A DNA stretch of 64,000 bases, from assembly GCF_003072065.1 (NCBI RefSeq), contig NZ_QCYG01000007.1, forward strand, positions 186,001-250,000. Direction: 5' to 3'. The translations under genes and the position numbers were made by a program. This DNA is from Thalassorhabdomicrobium marinisediminis. Its GTDB lineage: Bacteria; Pseudomonadota; Alphaproteobacteria; Rhodobacterales; Rhodobacteraceae. Below are positions 28,422 to 35,549 of this stretch, piece after piece (the stretch's first letter is position 1; the number at the start of each line of letters is the position of its first letter). Under the pieces are notes generated by a model, which was not told the DNA's origin, ran no database searches, and worked only from the letters and a program-made list of their open reading frames with translations.

Positions 28422-29807
28422 ATGACGATTGAACCCGTTCTCAAACAGATCGACCTTGACCTCGACGCCGCGCTCGAGCGGCTGATGGGGCTCTTGAAGA
28501 TCCAGTCCGTCTCCACCGATCCGGCTTACAAGGACGAGGTGAGCAAGGCCGCCGACTGGCTCGTCGACGATCTGGCCTCGCTCGGCGTGACGGCCACGAA
28601 ACACGCCACGCCGATGCATCCGATGGTCGTGGGGCACGTGGGCGACGACAGCGACGCTTCGGTGCCGCATCTGCTGTTCTACGGGCATTATGACGTGCAG
28701 CCGGTCGATCCGATCGAGCTTTGGGATCACGACCCGTTCAAGCCCTTCATCGAGGACCGCGACGGCAAGAAGGTGATCCGCGGGCGCGGCACCTCGGACG
28801 ACAAGGGCCAGCTGATGACCTTTATCGAGGCCTGCCGCGCCTGGAAGACCGTGCATGGCACCCTGCCCTGTCGCATCACCTTCCTGTTCGAGGGCGAAGA
28901 AGAAACCGGCTCACCTTCGCTGGTGCCTTTCATGGAGAAGCACGCGGACGAGCTGAAAGCCGACATCGCGCTGATCTGCGACACCGGCATGGTCGCCCCC
29001 GGCGTGCCCTCCATCGCCAGCCAGTTGCGCGGTATGCTGAAAGACGAGTTCACGCTTTACGGCCCCAAGATGGACCTGCATTCGGGCCATTACGGCGGAC
29101 CGGCGGTCAATCCGCTCAAGGAAATCAGCCGCATCGTGGCGTCGTTCCATGACGATGATGGTCGCGTGGCGGTTGAGGGGTTCTATGACGATGTGATCGA
29201 CATCGGCGACAATCTCAAATCCCAGTGGGAGACCTGCGGCTTTGATGAGGCCGAATACATGGAGAACGCCGGGCTGACCGAATCTGCGGGCGAAAAGGAC
29301 TATTCCATCCTCGAGCAGCAATGGTCGCGCCCGACGCTTGAGGTGAATGGCCTCTGGGGCGGCTATCAGGGCGCCGGCTCGAAAACCGTGATCCCGGCCG
29401 AGGCCCATTGCAAAATCACCTGCCGACTGGTGGGCGATATGGACCCTGACGACATCCGCGTGAAACTGCGCAAACACGTTGAGGACCGTTTGCGGTTCGG
29501 AACGACCGTGTCCTGGGACAATGATCTCGAAGGCGCGCCGGCGTCGGTCATGAACACAGACCGTGCGGAGTTCGAACAGGCGCGGCAGGCCCTGTCCGAC
29601 GAATGGGACCGCGAGGCGGTCTTCGTGGGCATGGGCGGGTCGATCCCGATCGCAGGGCTCTTCAAGACCGTGCTCGACATGGACGCCATGCTGATCGGCT
29701 TTGCCGCCGAAGACGACCGCATCCACTCCCCGAACGAGAAATACGATGTGGAGTCGTTCCACAAGGGAATCCGCTCCTGGGCGCGCGTGCTGGCCGCGCT
29801 GAGCTGA
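28422..29807 (+). CDS. M20 family metallopeptidase (dipeptidase)
   Basis: The 461-residue cytoplasmic enzyme probably cleaves dipeptides or related amides with two zinc ions. Visible metal and catalytic sites are HLLFYGHYDVQPVDP, RGTSDDKGQLM and the general base pair in LFEGEEETGSPSL. A lid/dimerisation domain carries DLHSGHYGGPAVNPL. The final His lies in DRIHSPNEKYDVESFHKGI. The start follows CGGAGCTTTTCCC; the in-frame sequence upstream lacks similarity. Confidence 0.93.
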   Translation: MTIEPVLKQIDLDLDAALERLMGLLKIQSVSTDPAYKDEVSKAADWLVDDLASLGVTATKHATPMHPMVVGHVGDDSDASVPHLLFYGHYDVQPVDPIELWDHDPFKPFIEDRDGKKVIRGRGTSDDKGQLMTFIEACRAWKTVHGTLPCRITFLFEGEEETGSPSLVPFMEKHADELKADIALICDTGMVAPGVPSIASQLRGMLKDEFTLYGPKMDLHSGHYGGPAVNPLKEISRIVASFHDDDGRVAVEGFYDDVIDIGDNLKSQWETCGFDEAEYMENAGLTESAGEKDYSILEQQWSRPTLEVNGLWGGYQGAGSKTVIPAEAHCKITCRLVGDMDPDDIRVKLRKHVEDRLRFGTTVSWDNDLEGAPASVMNTDRAEFEQARQALSDEWDREAVFVGMGGSIPIAGLFKTVLDMDAMLIGFAAEDDRIHSPNEKYDVESFHKGIRSWARVLAALS

Positions 29808-29923
29808 CCCCAAGAACCGCCGGACGCAGCCTCGCGTTGCGTTCGGCCAATCAACACAAACGAGCTACAACAGTCCGCAACCGACTGTTTCAACGCGATA
29901 TATCTGCTTTTGATGGGGGAAAG

Positions 29924-30000
29924 TGGCGCGGTTGACGGGGCTCGAACCCGCGACCTCCGGCGTGACAGGCCGGCACTCTAACCAGCTGAGCTACAACCGC
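29924..30000 (-). tRNA. tRNA-Asp (GTC), copy 1
   Basis: Minus strand: acceptor GCGGTTG/CAACCGC, D arm, anticodon stem CCGGC-CTGTCAC-GCCGG with anticodon GTC, T arm GCGGG-TTCGAGC-CCCGT, discriminator G, and CCA encoded. It is 77 bases including CCA. Confidence 0.97.
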
Positions 30001-30068
30001 GCAATGATCTACCCGATCCGGGGCCTGACCCTCAGGCGGGGGCCCGGTCCTCGGGCGGGGGACAGCGG

Positions 30069-30145
30069 TGGCGCGGTTGACGGGGCTCGAACCCGCGACC
30101 TCCGGCGTGACAGGCCGGCACTCTAACCAACTGAGCTACAACCGC
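30069..30145 (-). tRNA. tRNA-Asp (GTC), copy 2
   Basis: Nearly identical to copy 1 (one difference in the D loop), 68 bases apart on the same strand, with CCA encoded. It would be transcribed before copy 1. Confidence 0.97.
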
Positions 30146-30350
30146 CCACTGTCCGTTGACGTGTATCAACGTGAGGTGCTTCTAGGCAGGCCCGCCCCCC
30201 CCGTCAAGCAGGAAGCCGCGCGAAATGCAGCTTTTCTTTCCCACTGCGGAATTTCGTGCTGGCGACCCCGCCCTCACCGCTCCGCAAGCCGTCATTTTGC
30301 AATACAAACCAACAACACGAAGCCCCCCCGGACCCCGGCCCGGCCACCCG

Positions 30351-30380
30351 ACCCCGGCCTTCTCTGGTTCAAAAATACCT
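30351..30380 (+). repeat. Dispersed intergenic repeat, copy D
   Basis: CCCCGGCCTTCTCTGGTTC is followed by AAAAATACCT. It sits in the 335-base gap between tRNA-Asp copy 2 and tRNA-Val, in which I see no gene. Confidence 0.75.
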
Positions 30381-30480
30381 ATAACCCCACGCCCGCCCCA
30401 AACGCACCGCCCACGGCAGGACAACGCCGCCATACGCGGCCGGACAAGCTGAATTTTTGCCGAGGAAGTTCGCAGGGAAA

Positions 30481-30556
<76 letters not shown>

Positions 30557-30598
30557 GTTGGGGCAGCATTTAGGGCAAGGCTCGGGGCGTTGCAAGCC

Positions 30599-31156
30599 TT
30601 ACGTGAGCAATTCCTGCACCCCGTCTTTCAGGTGATACACTCCGCCCTGCCCGCCATTTGGCGAGGGCGAGTCGAGCACCTGATCGCCGATCACTGTCGC
30701 GCGGAGCATCCGGCTGGTGATTCCATGGGTCACAATGACCGCGGGCCCCTGCAACTCGGCCAGAAACGCTTCAACGCGGGCGCGCACGGCGGCGGTGCCC
30801 TCGCCCCCCGGCGCCATGTCATATTGCGCCAGATAGGGGTCCGGCCCCTCGCCCGGCGGCAGCTCGTGGCGCAAGCGGCCGGCCCAGTCCCCGACGCCGA
30901 TCTCGCGCAGGCGGACGTCGGTGTGAATCGCCTCGGCCATGGGACAGGCGAGCCCCGCGGTCTGGATCGCGCGCCCGGCGGGGCTGCACCAGAACGCGAA
31001 TCCCTCAAGGTCGCGCTCGGCCAGAATCGCGCCCTGACGGCGGGCATGCTCCAGCCCTTTGGGGGTCAGCGGCGAATTGAGCCAGCCCTGCATGCGATCT
31101 TCGGCATTCCACAGGGTTTCACCGTGGCGCAGGATATAGAGTTCGGGGAAGGTCAT
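30599..31156 (-). CDS. Histidine phosphatase superfamily protein
   Basis: The 185-residue phosphoglycerate-mutase-fold protein has the phosphorylated-His motif LYILRHGETLWNAEDRMQGW at its N terminus and the second active-site His in VIVTHGITSRML. Such proteins act on phosphoesters; the substrate is not evident, and a true cofactor-dependent mutase would be longer. Its start is about 70 bases from the left attachment site of the element, so it marks the last host gene on that side. Confidence 0.88.
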   Translation of the reverse strand: MTFPELYILRHGETLWNAEDRMQGWLNSPLTPKGLEHARRQGAILAERDLEGFAFWCSPAGRAIQTAGLACPMAEAIHTDVRLREIGVGDWAGRLRHELPPGEGPDPYLAQYDMAPGGEGTAAVRARVEAFLAELQGPAVIVTHGITSRMLRATVIGDQVLDSPSPNGGQGGVYHLKDGVQELLT

Positions 31157-31227
31157 AACGCCCAGGTTTATGAAACAGGCTTAAACAGCGCAGCGGAGCG
31201 CCCGTCAGTCTCGAGAAGAGCGGGGAA

Positions 31228-31251
31228 ATGGTGGGTGATAAGAGATTTGAA
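31228..31251 (-). repeat. Left attachment site (attL), 24-bp core
   Basis: It begins ATGGTGGGTGATAAG and ends ATTTGAA and is identical to 48068-48091. It copies the CCA, acceptor and part of the T arm of tRNA-Val(CAC); similarity ends at the next base (T here, C in the tRNA). Confidence 0.95.
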
Positions 31252-31351
31252 TTCTTGTTAAAGTCATACATTTCAATGACTTACACCTACTTTTGTAACC
31301 ATGTAACCGCCTATAAAATGGACCAAGTGACGTAGCGTCAGGCAAAGCAAT

Positions 31352-31374
31352 CCCGCCGGTTGATCCCCGGCGGG
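31352..31374 (-). terminator. Hairpin after the element lipoprotein gene
   Basis: CCCGCCGG (31352-31359) pairs with CCGGCGGG (31367-31374), 14 bases beyond the lipoprotein stop. On the minus strand it is followed by ATTGCTTTGCC, only weakly T-rich. An inverted near-copy lies at 31880-31902. Confidence 0.6.
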
Positions 31375-31387
31375 CATCACTAACAAA

Positions 31388-31720
31388 CTATCGACACCCA
31401 CGCGCCAACTTCACCCGGTCGATCTCGTTAATTCGGCCCCTCGCTACGCCGATAGCGGCTTCTTTGTCATTGCCTGACATGCTGGATACAGGAAGCCCGA
31501 TCAGGAAGACGCCGATTGCATCGCTGTTCGCAGCAGACCGTTGCTCAGCTTCAACCCCTGCGAGCTGTTGCGTAATTTGAAGACGTTCTGCTGCTAGTTG
31601 CGAGCAAGAATAACTTCCGTAGGGGTTTCCAGATACAGGGATTGCCGCAATATTCTCTGGCTGTTTTGCACAGGCAGCAAGGGTCACGAGAACGGCGGAA
31701 GAAAGTAAAAAGCGACGCAT
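31388..31720 (-). CDS. Small lipoprotein at the left edge of the element
   Basis: The 110-residue product has a lipoprotein signal (MRRFLLSSAVLVTLAAC, lipobox LAAC). The body contains two central Cys-bearing segments (YSCSQLAAERLQITQQL ... LARGCR) and a short hydrophobic helix (DAIGVFLIGLPVSSM). The ATG at 31720 follows AAGGACAGATT. No family was recognised. A membrane-anchored lipoprotein as the first cargo gene inside an attachment site suits a superinfection-exclusion or cargo role, but that is inference. Confidence 0.75.
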   Translation of the reverse strand: MRRFLLSSAVLVTLAACAKQPENIAAIPVSGNPYGSYSCSQLAAERLQITQQLAGVEAEQRSAANSDAIGVFLIGLPVSSMSGNDKEAAIGVARGRINEIDRVKLARGCR

Positions 31721-31879
31721 AATCTGTCCTTGTTGAAGATGTAGAAAGATCAATGAGCCATTTTCCGCCTATAGCTGCAACCTTTAACTGGCGTTCCGCT
31801 ACAAGTTGACCGCGATGCGGTGCTCCGGGTGCGCAGTTGGCATCAGAAGCCCATAGCGGAAACAAATATGTATGAGAAT

Positions 31880-31902
31880 ACCCGCCGGGGTGATCCGGCG
31901 GG
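31880..31902. terminator. Hairpin between element genes
   Basis: CCCGCCGG and CCGGCGGG pair around GGTGAT; TTGCTTT follows on the + strand. It lies 24 bases past the end of the DUF3102-like gene and could stop transcription either way. Confidence 0.5.
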
Positions 31903-31925
31903 TTGCTTTGGTCAGGTCGTCGTGG

Positions 31926-32699
31926 TCAAGGGTGTTGTGCGGCTTCGCTTAGGTCCAGCTCTTCCACGACAAGCTCAAGCTCAAGCTCTTCGGCCTCGCG
32001 GTCGGGCGCTTCATCGGGCGCTGCATCATCCTTGATCCCAAGGGCAGTCTGAAACGCCTCACCGAATGCCTCTGGCCCGCTGCTTCTCAACAAATCTTTG
32101 AGTGTATCTACAGCGAAGCTGTCCAGAGATTTGAGGCATTCTTCGACATCTTTGATCCGCTTGCGCTTCGCCGCTTGAAGTTTCGCTCGCTCCGCTTCCC
32201 TGCGTTCTTCTTGTTTAGCTAGTTGCTCCGGCGTGGGCTGGTTTTCTTCTGCCTTATCTGCGCGTTCCTGTGCTTTCGCCTTCTTCTTCGCTTCTTTCAG
32301 GGCATCAAGGTGCGCTTCAATCTCATTACGAGGCGGTTTTTCTGGGTTCGTGATCATCGCAAGGACTTCATCACGTTCAGAAGTTTCCAGTGCCGCGATC
32401 TTGTAAATCAATCGCAACGGCAAATGCGACACGCGTGTCGCATTTGAACCTGCGAGGTTTTCAGCCAACAATCGATAACGCTGTGCTGTTCGTGGGGCCA
32501 GACTAATCTCGTTCTCAACCCAGTTAAGGTAGTAGGCGTGTGGCAGCTTTTTTTTGAAGGCGTTCAGAATCGTGCCGATCCCGATCAGACTATCCAACGA
32601 CTTGACCTGGCATTTCCGAATGGCCGCAACGGCTTCATCGCACTTCGATCGAAGCTCTGGTGAAATTGTGGGCGACTCGTTCTGGTTCGCTTGGGGCAT
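31926..32699 (-). CDS. DUF3102-like DNA-binding candidate of the element
   Basis: The 257-residue protein has an N-terminal region (about 10-120) like DUF3102/KilA-type phage and plasmid proteins: SLIGIGTILNAFKKKLPHAYYLNWVENEISLAPRTAQRYRLLAENL, then SHLPLRLIYKIAAL. A highly charged Lys/Glu coiled region follows (about 125-180). The tail is very acidic (AEELELELVVEELDL). GAAAGGAGAGACACA precedes the ATG. A 26-bp palindrome lies inside the gene (32421-32446), and a second copy lies near the end of the structural operon. It could be the protein that binds them, but nothing in the sequence proves it. Confidence 0.6.
   Translation of the reverse strand: MPQANQNESPTISPELRSKCDEAVAAIRKCQVKSLDSLIGIGTILNAFKKKLPHAYYLNWVENEISLAPRTAQRYRLLAENLAGSNATRVSHLPLRLIYKIAALETSERDEVLAMITNPEKPPRNEIEAHLDALKEAKKKAKAQERADKAEENQPTPEQLAKQEERREAERAKLQAAKRKRIKDVEECLKSLDSFAVDTLKDLLRSSGPEAFGEAFQTALGIKDDAAPDEAPDREAEELELELVVEELDLSEAAQHP
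32421..32446. promoter_or_regulatory. 26-bp perfect palindrome, copy 1
   Basis: Arms CAAATGCGACAC and GTGTCGCATTTG are separated by GC. It lies inside the DUF3102-like gene (coding NATRVSHL). The same arms recur at 35166-35191 with spacer GT. Confidence 0.9.
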
Positions 32700-32783
32700 T
32701 GTGTCTCTCCTTTCATGGACACTTCTCCTTATAACAAGCCGGCGCTGGCTCTGCGTAAGATCGCTGAAAAAAGTCTGGTAGTG

Positions 32784-32963
32784 TCAGGCGGCGGTCCCTT
32801 CCCTCACCCGCTCAGGCCACACGCCGCCGATCTCTCCCAAGGCTTCGATCAGGGCGCTACGTGGGCAAAGCGACGGTGCCGGATGCAAGATGGCCTGTAG
32901 CAACGCTTCATAGTCTGCGTTGGGCAGGTAGTGGGCTTTGGGGTTTGGGGTTTGGTCCGGCAT
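32784..32963 (-). CDS. 59-residue element protein
   Basis: A short gene preceding the DUF3102-like gene by 84 bases on the same strand. The product starts MPDQTPNPKAHYLPNADYEA, is rich in Pro/Leu and ends WPERVREGTAA. The ATG has GGAG nine bases upstream. The composition looks like a folded small protein, not a random frame (balanced residues, no low complexity). Function is unknown; the position suggests an early gene of the element. Confidence 0.6.
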   Translation of the reverse strand: MPDQTPNPKAHYLPNADYEALLQAILHPAPSLCPRSALIEALGEIGGVWPERVREGTAA

Positions 32964-33084
32964 GCGTGGCGCTCCATCAGGTTTTTGCTGCCGGTAGAAT
33001 CTCGCAATAGAGGCGGCGCGGCAAGCCCCAACGATCAGTTAACCCATTGTTTTTAAGTAAGTAAATACTGACTTATCAGGGGTA

Positions 33085-33129
33085 ACACCAGCTTTCGACG
33101 CGGCACTTACTAAGCACGAAAGCTGGTGT
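33085..33129. other. 13-bp inverted repeat (hairpin) in an element intergenic region
   Basis: ACACCAGCTTTCG (33085-33097) and CGAAAGCTGGTGT (33117-33129) flank a 19-base loop. It lies in the 323-base gap 32964-33286, in which I see no credible gene. It could be a terminator for the gene ending at 33287 or a protein-binding site. Confidence 0.7.
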
Positions 33130-33286
33130 GGGAGGGGTGATTGCCGGGGATGTGTCAATTTCGACAAAACCACACCCCCGGCGAGAACAACGCTACCCCT
33201 AGCGCATGTTGCATAAATAGCACAGGTGGGCATGGGGTGGCAATCTCTTTCTGTGTCTGAAATGCAGCGAAGTTCGGGTTGTCCTC

Positions 33287-34000
33287 TTACGGCGCAAGGG
33301 CGGGATTACGCTTTTTTTCGCGCTTAGCATGAAGTTCTTTTAGACCAGCTTCGATCTGTTCAGGGGTCCAGCCAGCCAATTTCTTGTTCCGCCTGTATTC
33401 CCGGTCTGCGCTAGCGTCTTTTGTTTCTTGGCTGGCATTCTTGGCGCGGTGTCTCGCTTGATACTCAGCATTCTTCTTTCGAGCATTTTCAGCTTGAGCT
33501 TCGGGGCTGCGCCGATATTCGCGAATTCCTTCTTCACCCCTCTCAATAGCCATCTCAGCCGCATACTTAGCGCGACGATATTCATTCCATAGCTCAGGGT
33601 TGTCGCGCCGATACTGCTCAATCTCTTTACGTGTTCGGCCAGCCATTCCATATCTGTAGTCGTCTGGATGCTTTTTCGGCTTTGCTGCCTGATTGGTCTT
33701 AAATTCGGCCTTGCCCTTTTCGCGCTTCGCCTTCTTCTCTGCCTCTAGGTTTTGCCGCCAAGCCTGCATGATCGTGACCGAAAGCTTTAATTCTGCGTTC
33801 TGCTGCTCTGCCAACAATATCAGCTTATCAAGATCAGCTAGTTCGTCGGGCGTCATAGGTTCGTCGGCCTTGGCTTGCCCCCCGTGGTTATCGACTAAAG
33901 GCTTATCTAAATCGAGGTCGTTCAACAAATTAACCAAATCAGGATCTGAAGCGACAGTTTCGCGTGGCAGTTCACGTTCTCGCGTGCTATAAGTGGACAT
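33287..34000 (-). CDS. Highly charged element protein of unknown function
   Basis: The 237-residue protein is dominated by Lys, Arg, Glu and Ala. It has an acidic N-terminal third (VNLLNDLDLDKPLVDN, then PMTPDELADLDKLILLAEQQN) and a basic, probably coiled or disordered C-terminal two-thirds (EYRRAKYAAEMAIERGEEGIREYRR). The ATG at 34000 is preferred, with AAGGAG about 13 bases upstream; an in-frame upstream start is possible. No family was recognised. Its place next to the repeat-rich region suggests nucleic-acid binding. Confidence 0.6.
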   Translation of the reverse strand: MSTYSTRERELPRETVASDPDLVNLLNDLDLDKPLVDNHGGQAKADEPMTPDELADLDKLILLAEQQNAELKLSVTIMQAWRQNLEAEKKAKREKGKAEFKTNQAAKPKKHPDDYRYGMAGRTRKEIEQYRRDNPELWNEYRRAKYAAEMAIERGEEGIREYRRSPEAQAENARKKNAEYQARHRAKNASQETKDASADREYRRNKKLAGWTPEQIEAGLKELHAKREKKRNPALAP

Positions 34001-34060
34001 AGTGTGAATAGACTCCTTGAGGGGTTCGGGGTGACGTTGGCGCGTCACCCCTTTTCAGTT

Positions 34061-34531
34061 TTAGTTGTCGAATTTCGCTGCTTCGGCGTCGAGAAGGTCG
34101 GCAAACTCGTGCGCCAAATCGGGCGCCCAAGTCTTTTTGACGCCGCCCAAGGGAATGGTGATCGTGACGCCGCGCCCTTGTCTTGAAATCTCGTAATCGT
34201 GATCAAGATTCATGAACACTTTGGACGTGTGCGAACCATCGGCATAGGTGCGCACCACCTCGGCTAGCTCTTTAGCCGCCGACGGTGCAAAGCCGATCGG
34301 AATCTGATCGTCGAAGGCTACTGCGATGCCATCTGTGGCGCGGCGCACTTGCACTTGCGGAATGCCGTGGCTGATCATGCCTTGGTTCTGAGCAAATTTG
34401 ATGAGATGGCCGATGGCGGCTGACAAAGGCGCGTGCTGCGCAGCGGCAAACTCTTCGAGCTGGATCTTCCGCTCTCCCCCGATGTGTATCTTCGTGGAAG
34501 TCAGGGCTGACTTCGTGGGCTTCGTAATCAT
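34061..34531 (-). CDS. Element protein with ribbon-helix-helix-like start
   Basis: The 156-residue product begins with a segment of ribbon-helix-helix character (STKIHIGGERKIQLEEFAAAQHAPLSAAIGHLIKFAQ). It continues into an alternating beta-rich domain (VRRATDGIAVAFDD, then VTITIPLGGVKKTW). AAGGAAACACC precedes ATG 34531, better than the ATGs further upstream. It is the first gene beside the 34.5-35.2 kb repeat region, so it is the best candidate for a protein binding those repeats, as an initiator or repressor. No known family was identified. Confidence 0.6.
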   Translation of the reverse strand: MITKPTKSALTSTKIHIGGERKIQLEEFAAAQHAPLSAAIGHLIKFAQNQGMISHGIPQVQVRRATDGIAVAFDDQIPIGFAPSAAKELAEVVRTYADGSHTSKVFMNLDHDYEISRQGRGVTITIPLGGVKKTWAPDLAHEFADLLDAEAAKFDN

Positions 34532-34701
34532 GGTGTTTCCTTGCATGGGACAATGTGAGCCGGAACGGCCCTTGACAGACAAGGTAATACGGAACTAATG
34601 GTTTGTCAACAAGTCATTAAAAATCAATCCGTTATGAAAAGAGGTAACAAGATCGCCCCCCCAAGTGTGCGTAAGGGAATCTTGAGTGCGAAAGGGGAAA
34701 A

Positions 34702-34802
34702 TATGCGTAAGGGGTTTTCGATCATCTTTACTTAAACTAAAAACCTTAAGCTCTAAACTTTCTCTTTAAGAGAAGAGCGGTTACGAAAACCCCTTACGCA
34801 TA
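34702..34802. repeat. 19-bp perfect inverted repeat
   Basis: TATGCGTAAGGGGTTTTCG at 34702-34720 is the exact reverse complement of 34784-34802. The 63 bases between them are AT-rich. Two further TGCGTAAGGG-like copies lie upstream at 34668 and 34687. Confidence 0.95.
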
Positions 34803-34920
34803 AAACAGGCATATCCTCATACTCGCCGCTATCGCGGCTCCCTGCGCGGCCTGTCGGCCTTGCTCCCGAGCTAGCGCTCGGGAACCGGAAGAGACACCCA
34901 TCCCGGAAGAGGTTTAGAGA

Positions 34921-35000
34921 ATGAACCTGTCTCGGCATGCAAGAAACCCTCTCGGTCATGAAGAAACCCTCTCGGCCCACAAGAACCTGTCTCGGCTCGG
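34921..35000 (+). repeat. Four tandem 20-bp iteron-like repeats
   Basis: The units share the pattern AAGAAACCCTCTCGG or AAGAACCTGTCTCGG plus five variable bases and repeat exactly every 20 bases at 34921, 34941, 34961 and 34981. The first and fourth units are one subtype, and the second and third another. Confidence 0.95.
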
Positions 35001-35165
35001 TTAAGCGCCCCGGCTCTCGCACCCAAGTGTGCCGGTTGCCACCAGACAGGCCCACACAGACTCACAGAGGCACCGTAGGATTCGAAGTCGCTTCATTTCG
35101 GCCTGACCCACCCTGAAACCAAGGCGGCTCTCTACGGGCTTCTCAGCGCCTCTTCTGAATCCTGT

Positions 35166-35191
35166 CAAATGCGACACGTGTGTCGCATTTG
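35166..35191. promoter_or_regulatory. 26-bp perfect palindrome, copy 2
   Basis: Arms CAAATGCGACAC and GTGTCGCATTTG have spacer GT; one further outer T/A pair extends it. It lies 14 bases beyond the end of the gpM-like gene, the last gene of the structural operon. Confidence 0.9.
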
Positions 35192-35204
35192 AAGCTACGG
35201 ACGA

Positions 35205-35549
35205 TCAGAAAGAGAAGTCTTGGCGTAGCTTCGCGGTGAAGGTCTGCGGGGTCTTGGTCGTCGATGACCACTCTTTGCAGGTCCACCGCACGGGCGTGGC
35301 GAACCCGTAGGGCTGATAGAGGAACGCCTTGTAGCCACCATGCGCCCGGAAGAACGCTTCGAGTTCTTCGCGCTGTGCTGGCGTGATCCCGTTCCACTTG
35401 AGCGCCACCACCTCTCGGATATGGTTCAGGCCAGCCGGTCCAGCCTGCGTGTAGCCGTCGCCAAATTCGGCGGTGCGCAAGTTCACTTGGGGCGTGATCG
35501 TTCCGGCTGGTGATGGGGCAATCGAGGGTGCGAAGGTCTGCAAAGCCAT
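35205..35549 (-). CDS. Phage minor tail protein, gpM/DUF2460-like
   Basis: The 114-residue protein resembles lambda gpM-type tail-tip proteins: LRTAEFGDGYTQAGPAGLNHIREVVALKWNGITPAQREELEAFFRAHGGYKAFLYQPYG, then WTCKEWSSTTKTPQTFTAKLRQDF. It follows the tape measure with a one-base overlap, as in lambdoid tails. In complete siphophages the gpL, gpK, gpI and gpJ equivalents come next. Here the operon stops, with a palindrome and non-coding repeats. Confidence 0.82.
   Translation of the reverse strand: MALQTFAPSIAPSPAGTITPQVNLRTAEFGDGYTQAGPAGLNHIREVVALKWNGITPAQREELEAFFRAHGGYKAFLYQPYGFATPVRWTCKEWSSTTKTPQTFTAKLRQDFSF

Larger units (their letters stand above)
34532..35204. other. Repeat-rich non-coding region, candidate replication origin of the element
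   Basis: This 673-base stretch has no credible gene. It combines an AT-rich part (34590-34780), TGCGTAAGGG-type repeats (34668, 34687 degenerate, 34704, and inverted at 34791), a 19-bp inverted repeat (34702-34720/34784-34802), a small palindrome CCCGAGCTAGCGCTCGGG (34866-34883), four 20-bp tandem repeats (34921-35000) and palindrome copy 2. Such a mix is typical of iteron origins or complex control regions. No DnaA box was recognised. Confidence 0.6.

Noticed and set aside
29924-30145. Tandem tRNA-Asp as a second integration site
   Set aside because: The two copies are complete tRNAs with no integrase or mobile gene between or beside them; a simple duplication explains them.
33039-33233. 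64-residue minus-strand frame in the element
   Set aside because: It runs through the 13-bp hairpin, has no ribosome site and a Ser/Thr/Val-rich, unlikely composition.
34921-35000. CRISPR-like array
   Set aside because: The repeats are 20 bp with only five variable bases between them, there are no spacers of CRISPR length, and no cas gene is present.
34753-35055. 100-residue minus-strand frame across the tandem repeats
   Set aside because: Its sequence simply translates the iterons and palindromes; no ribosome site or coding character.
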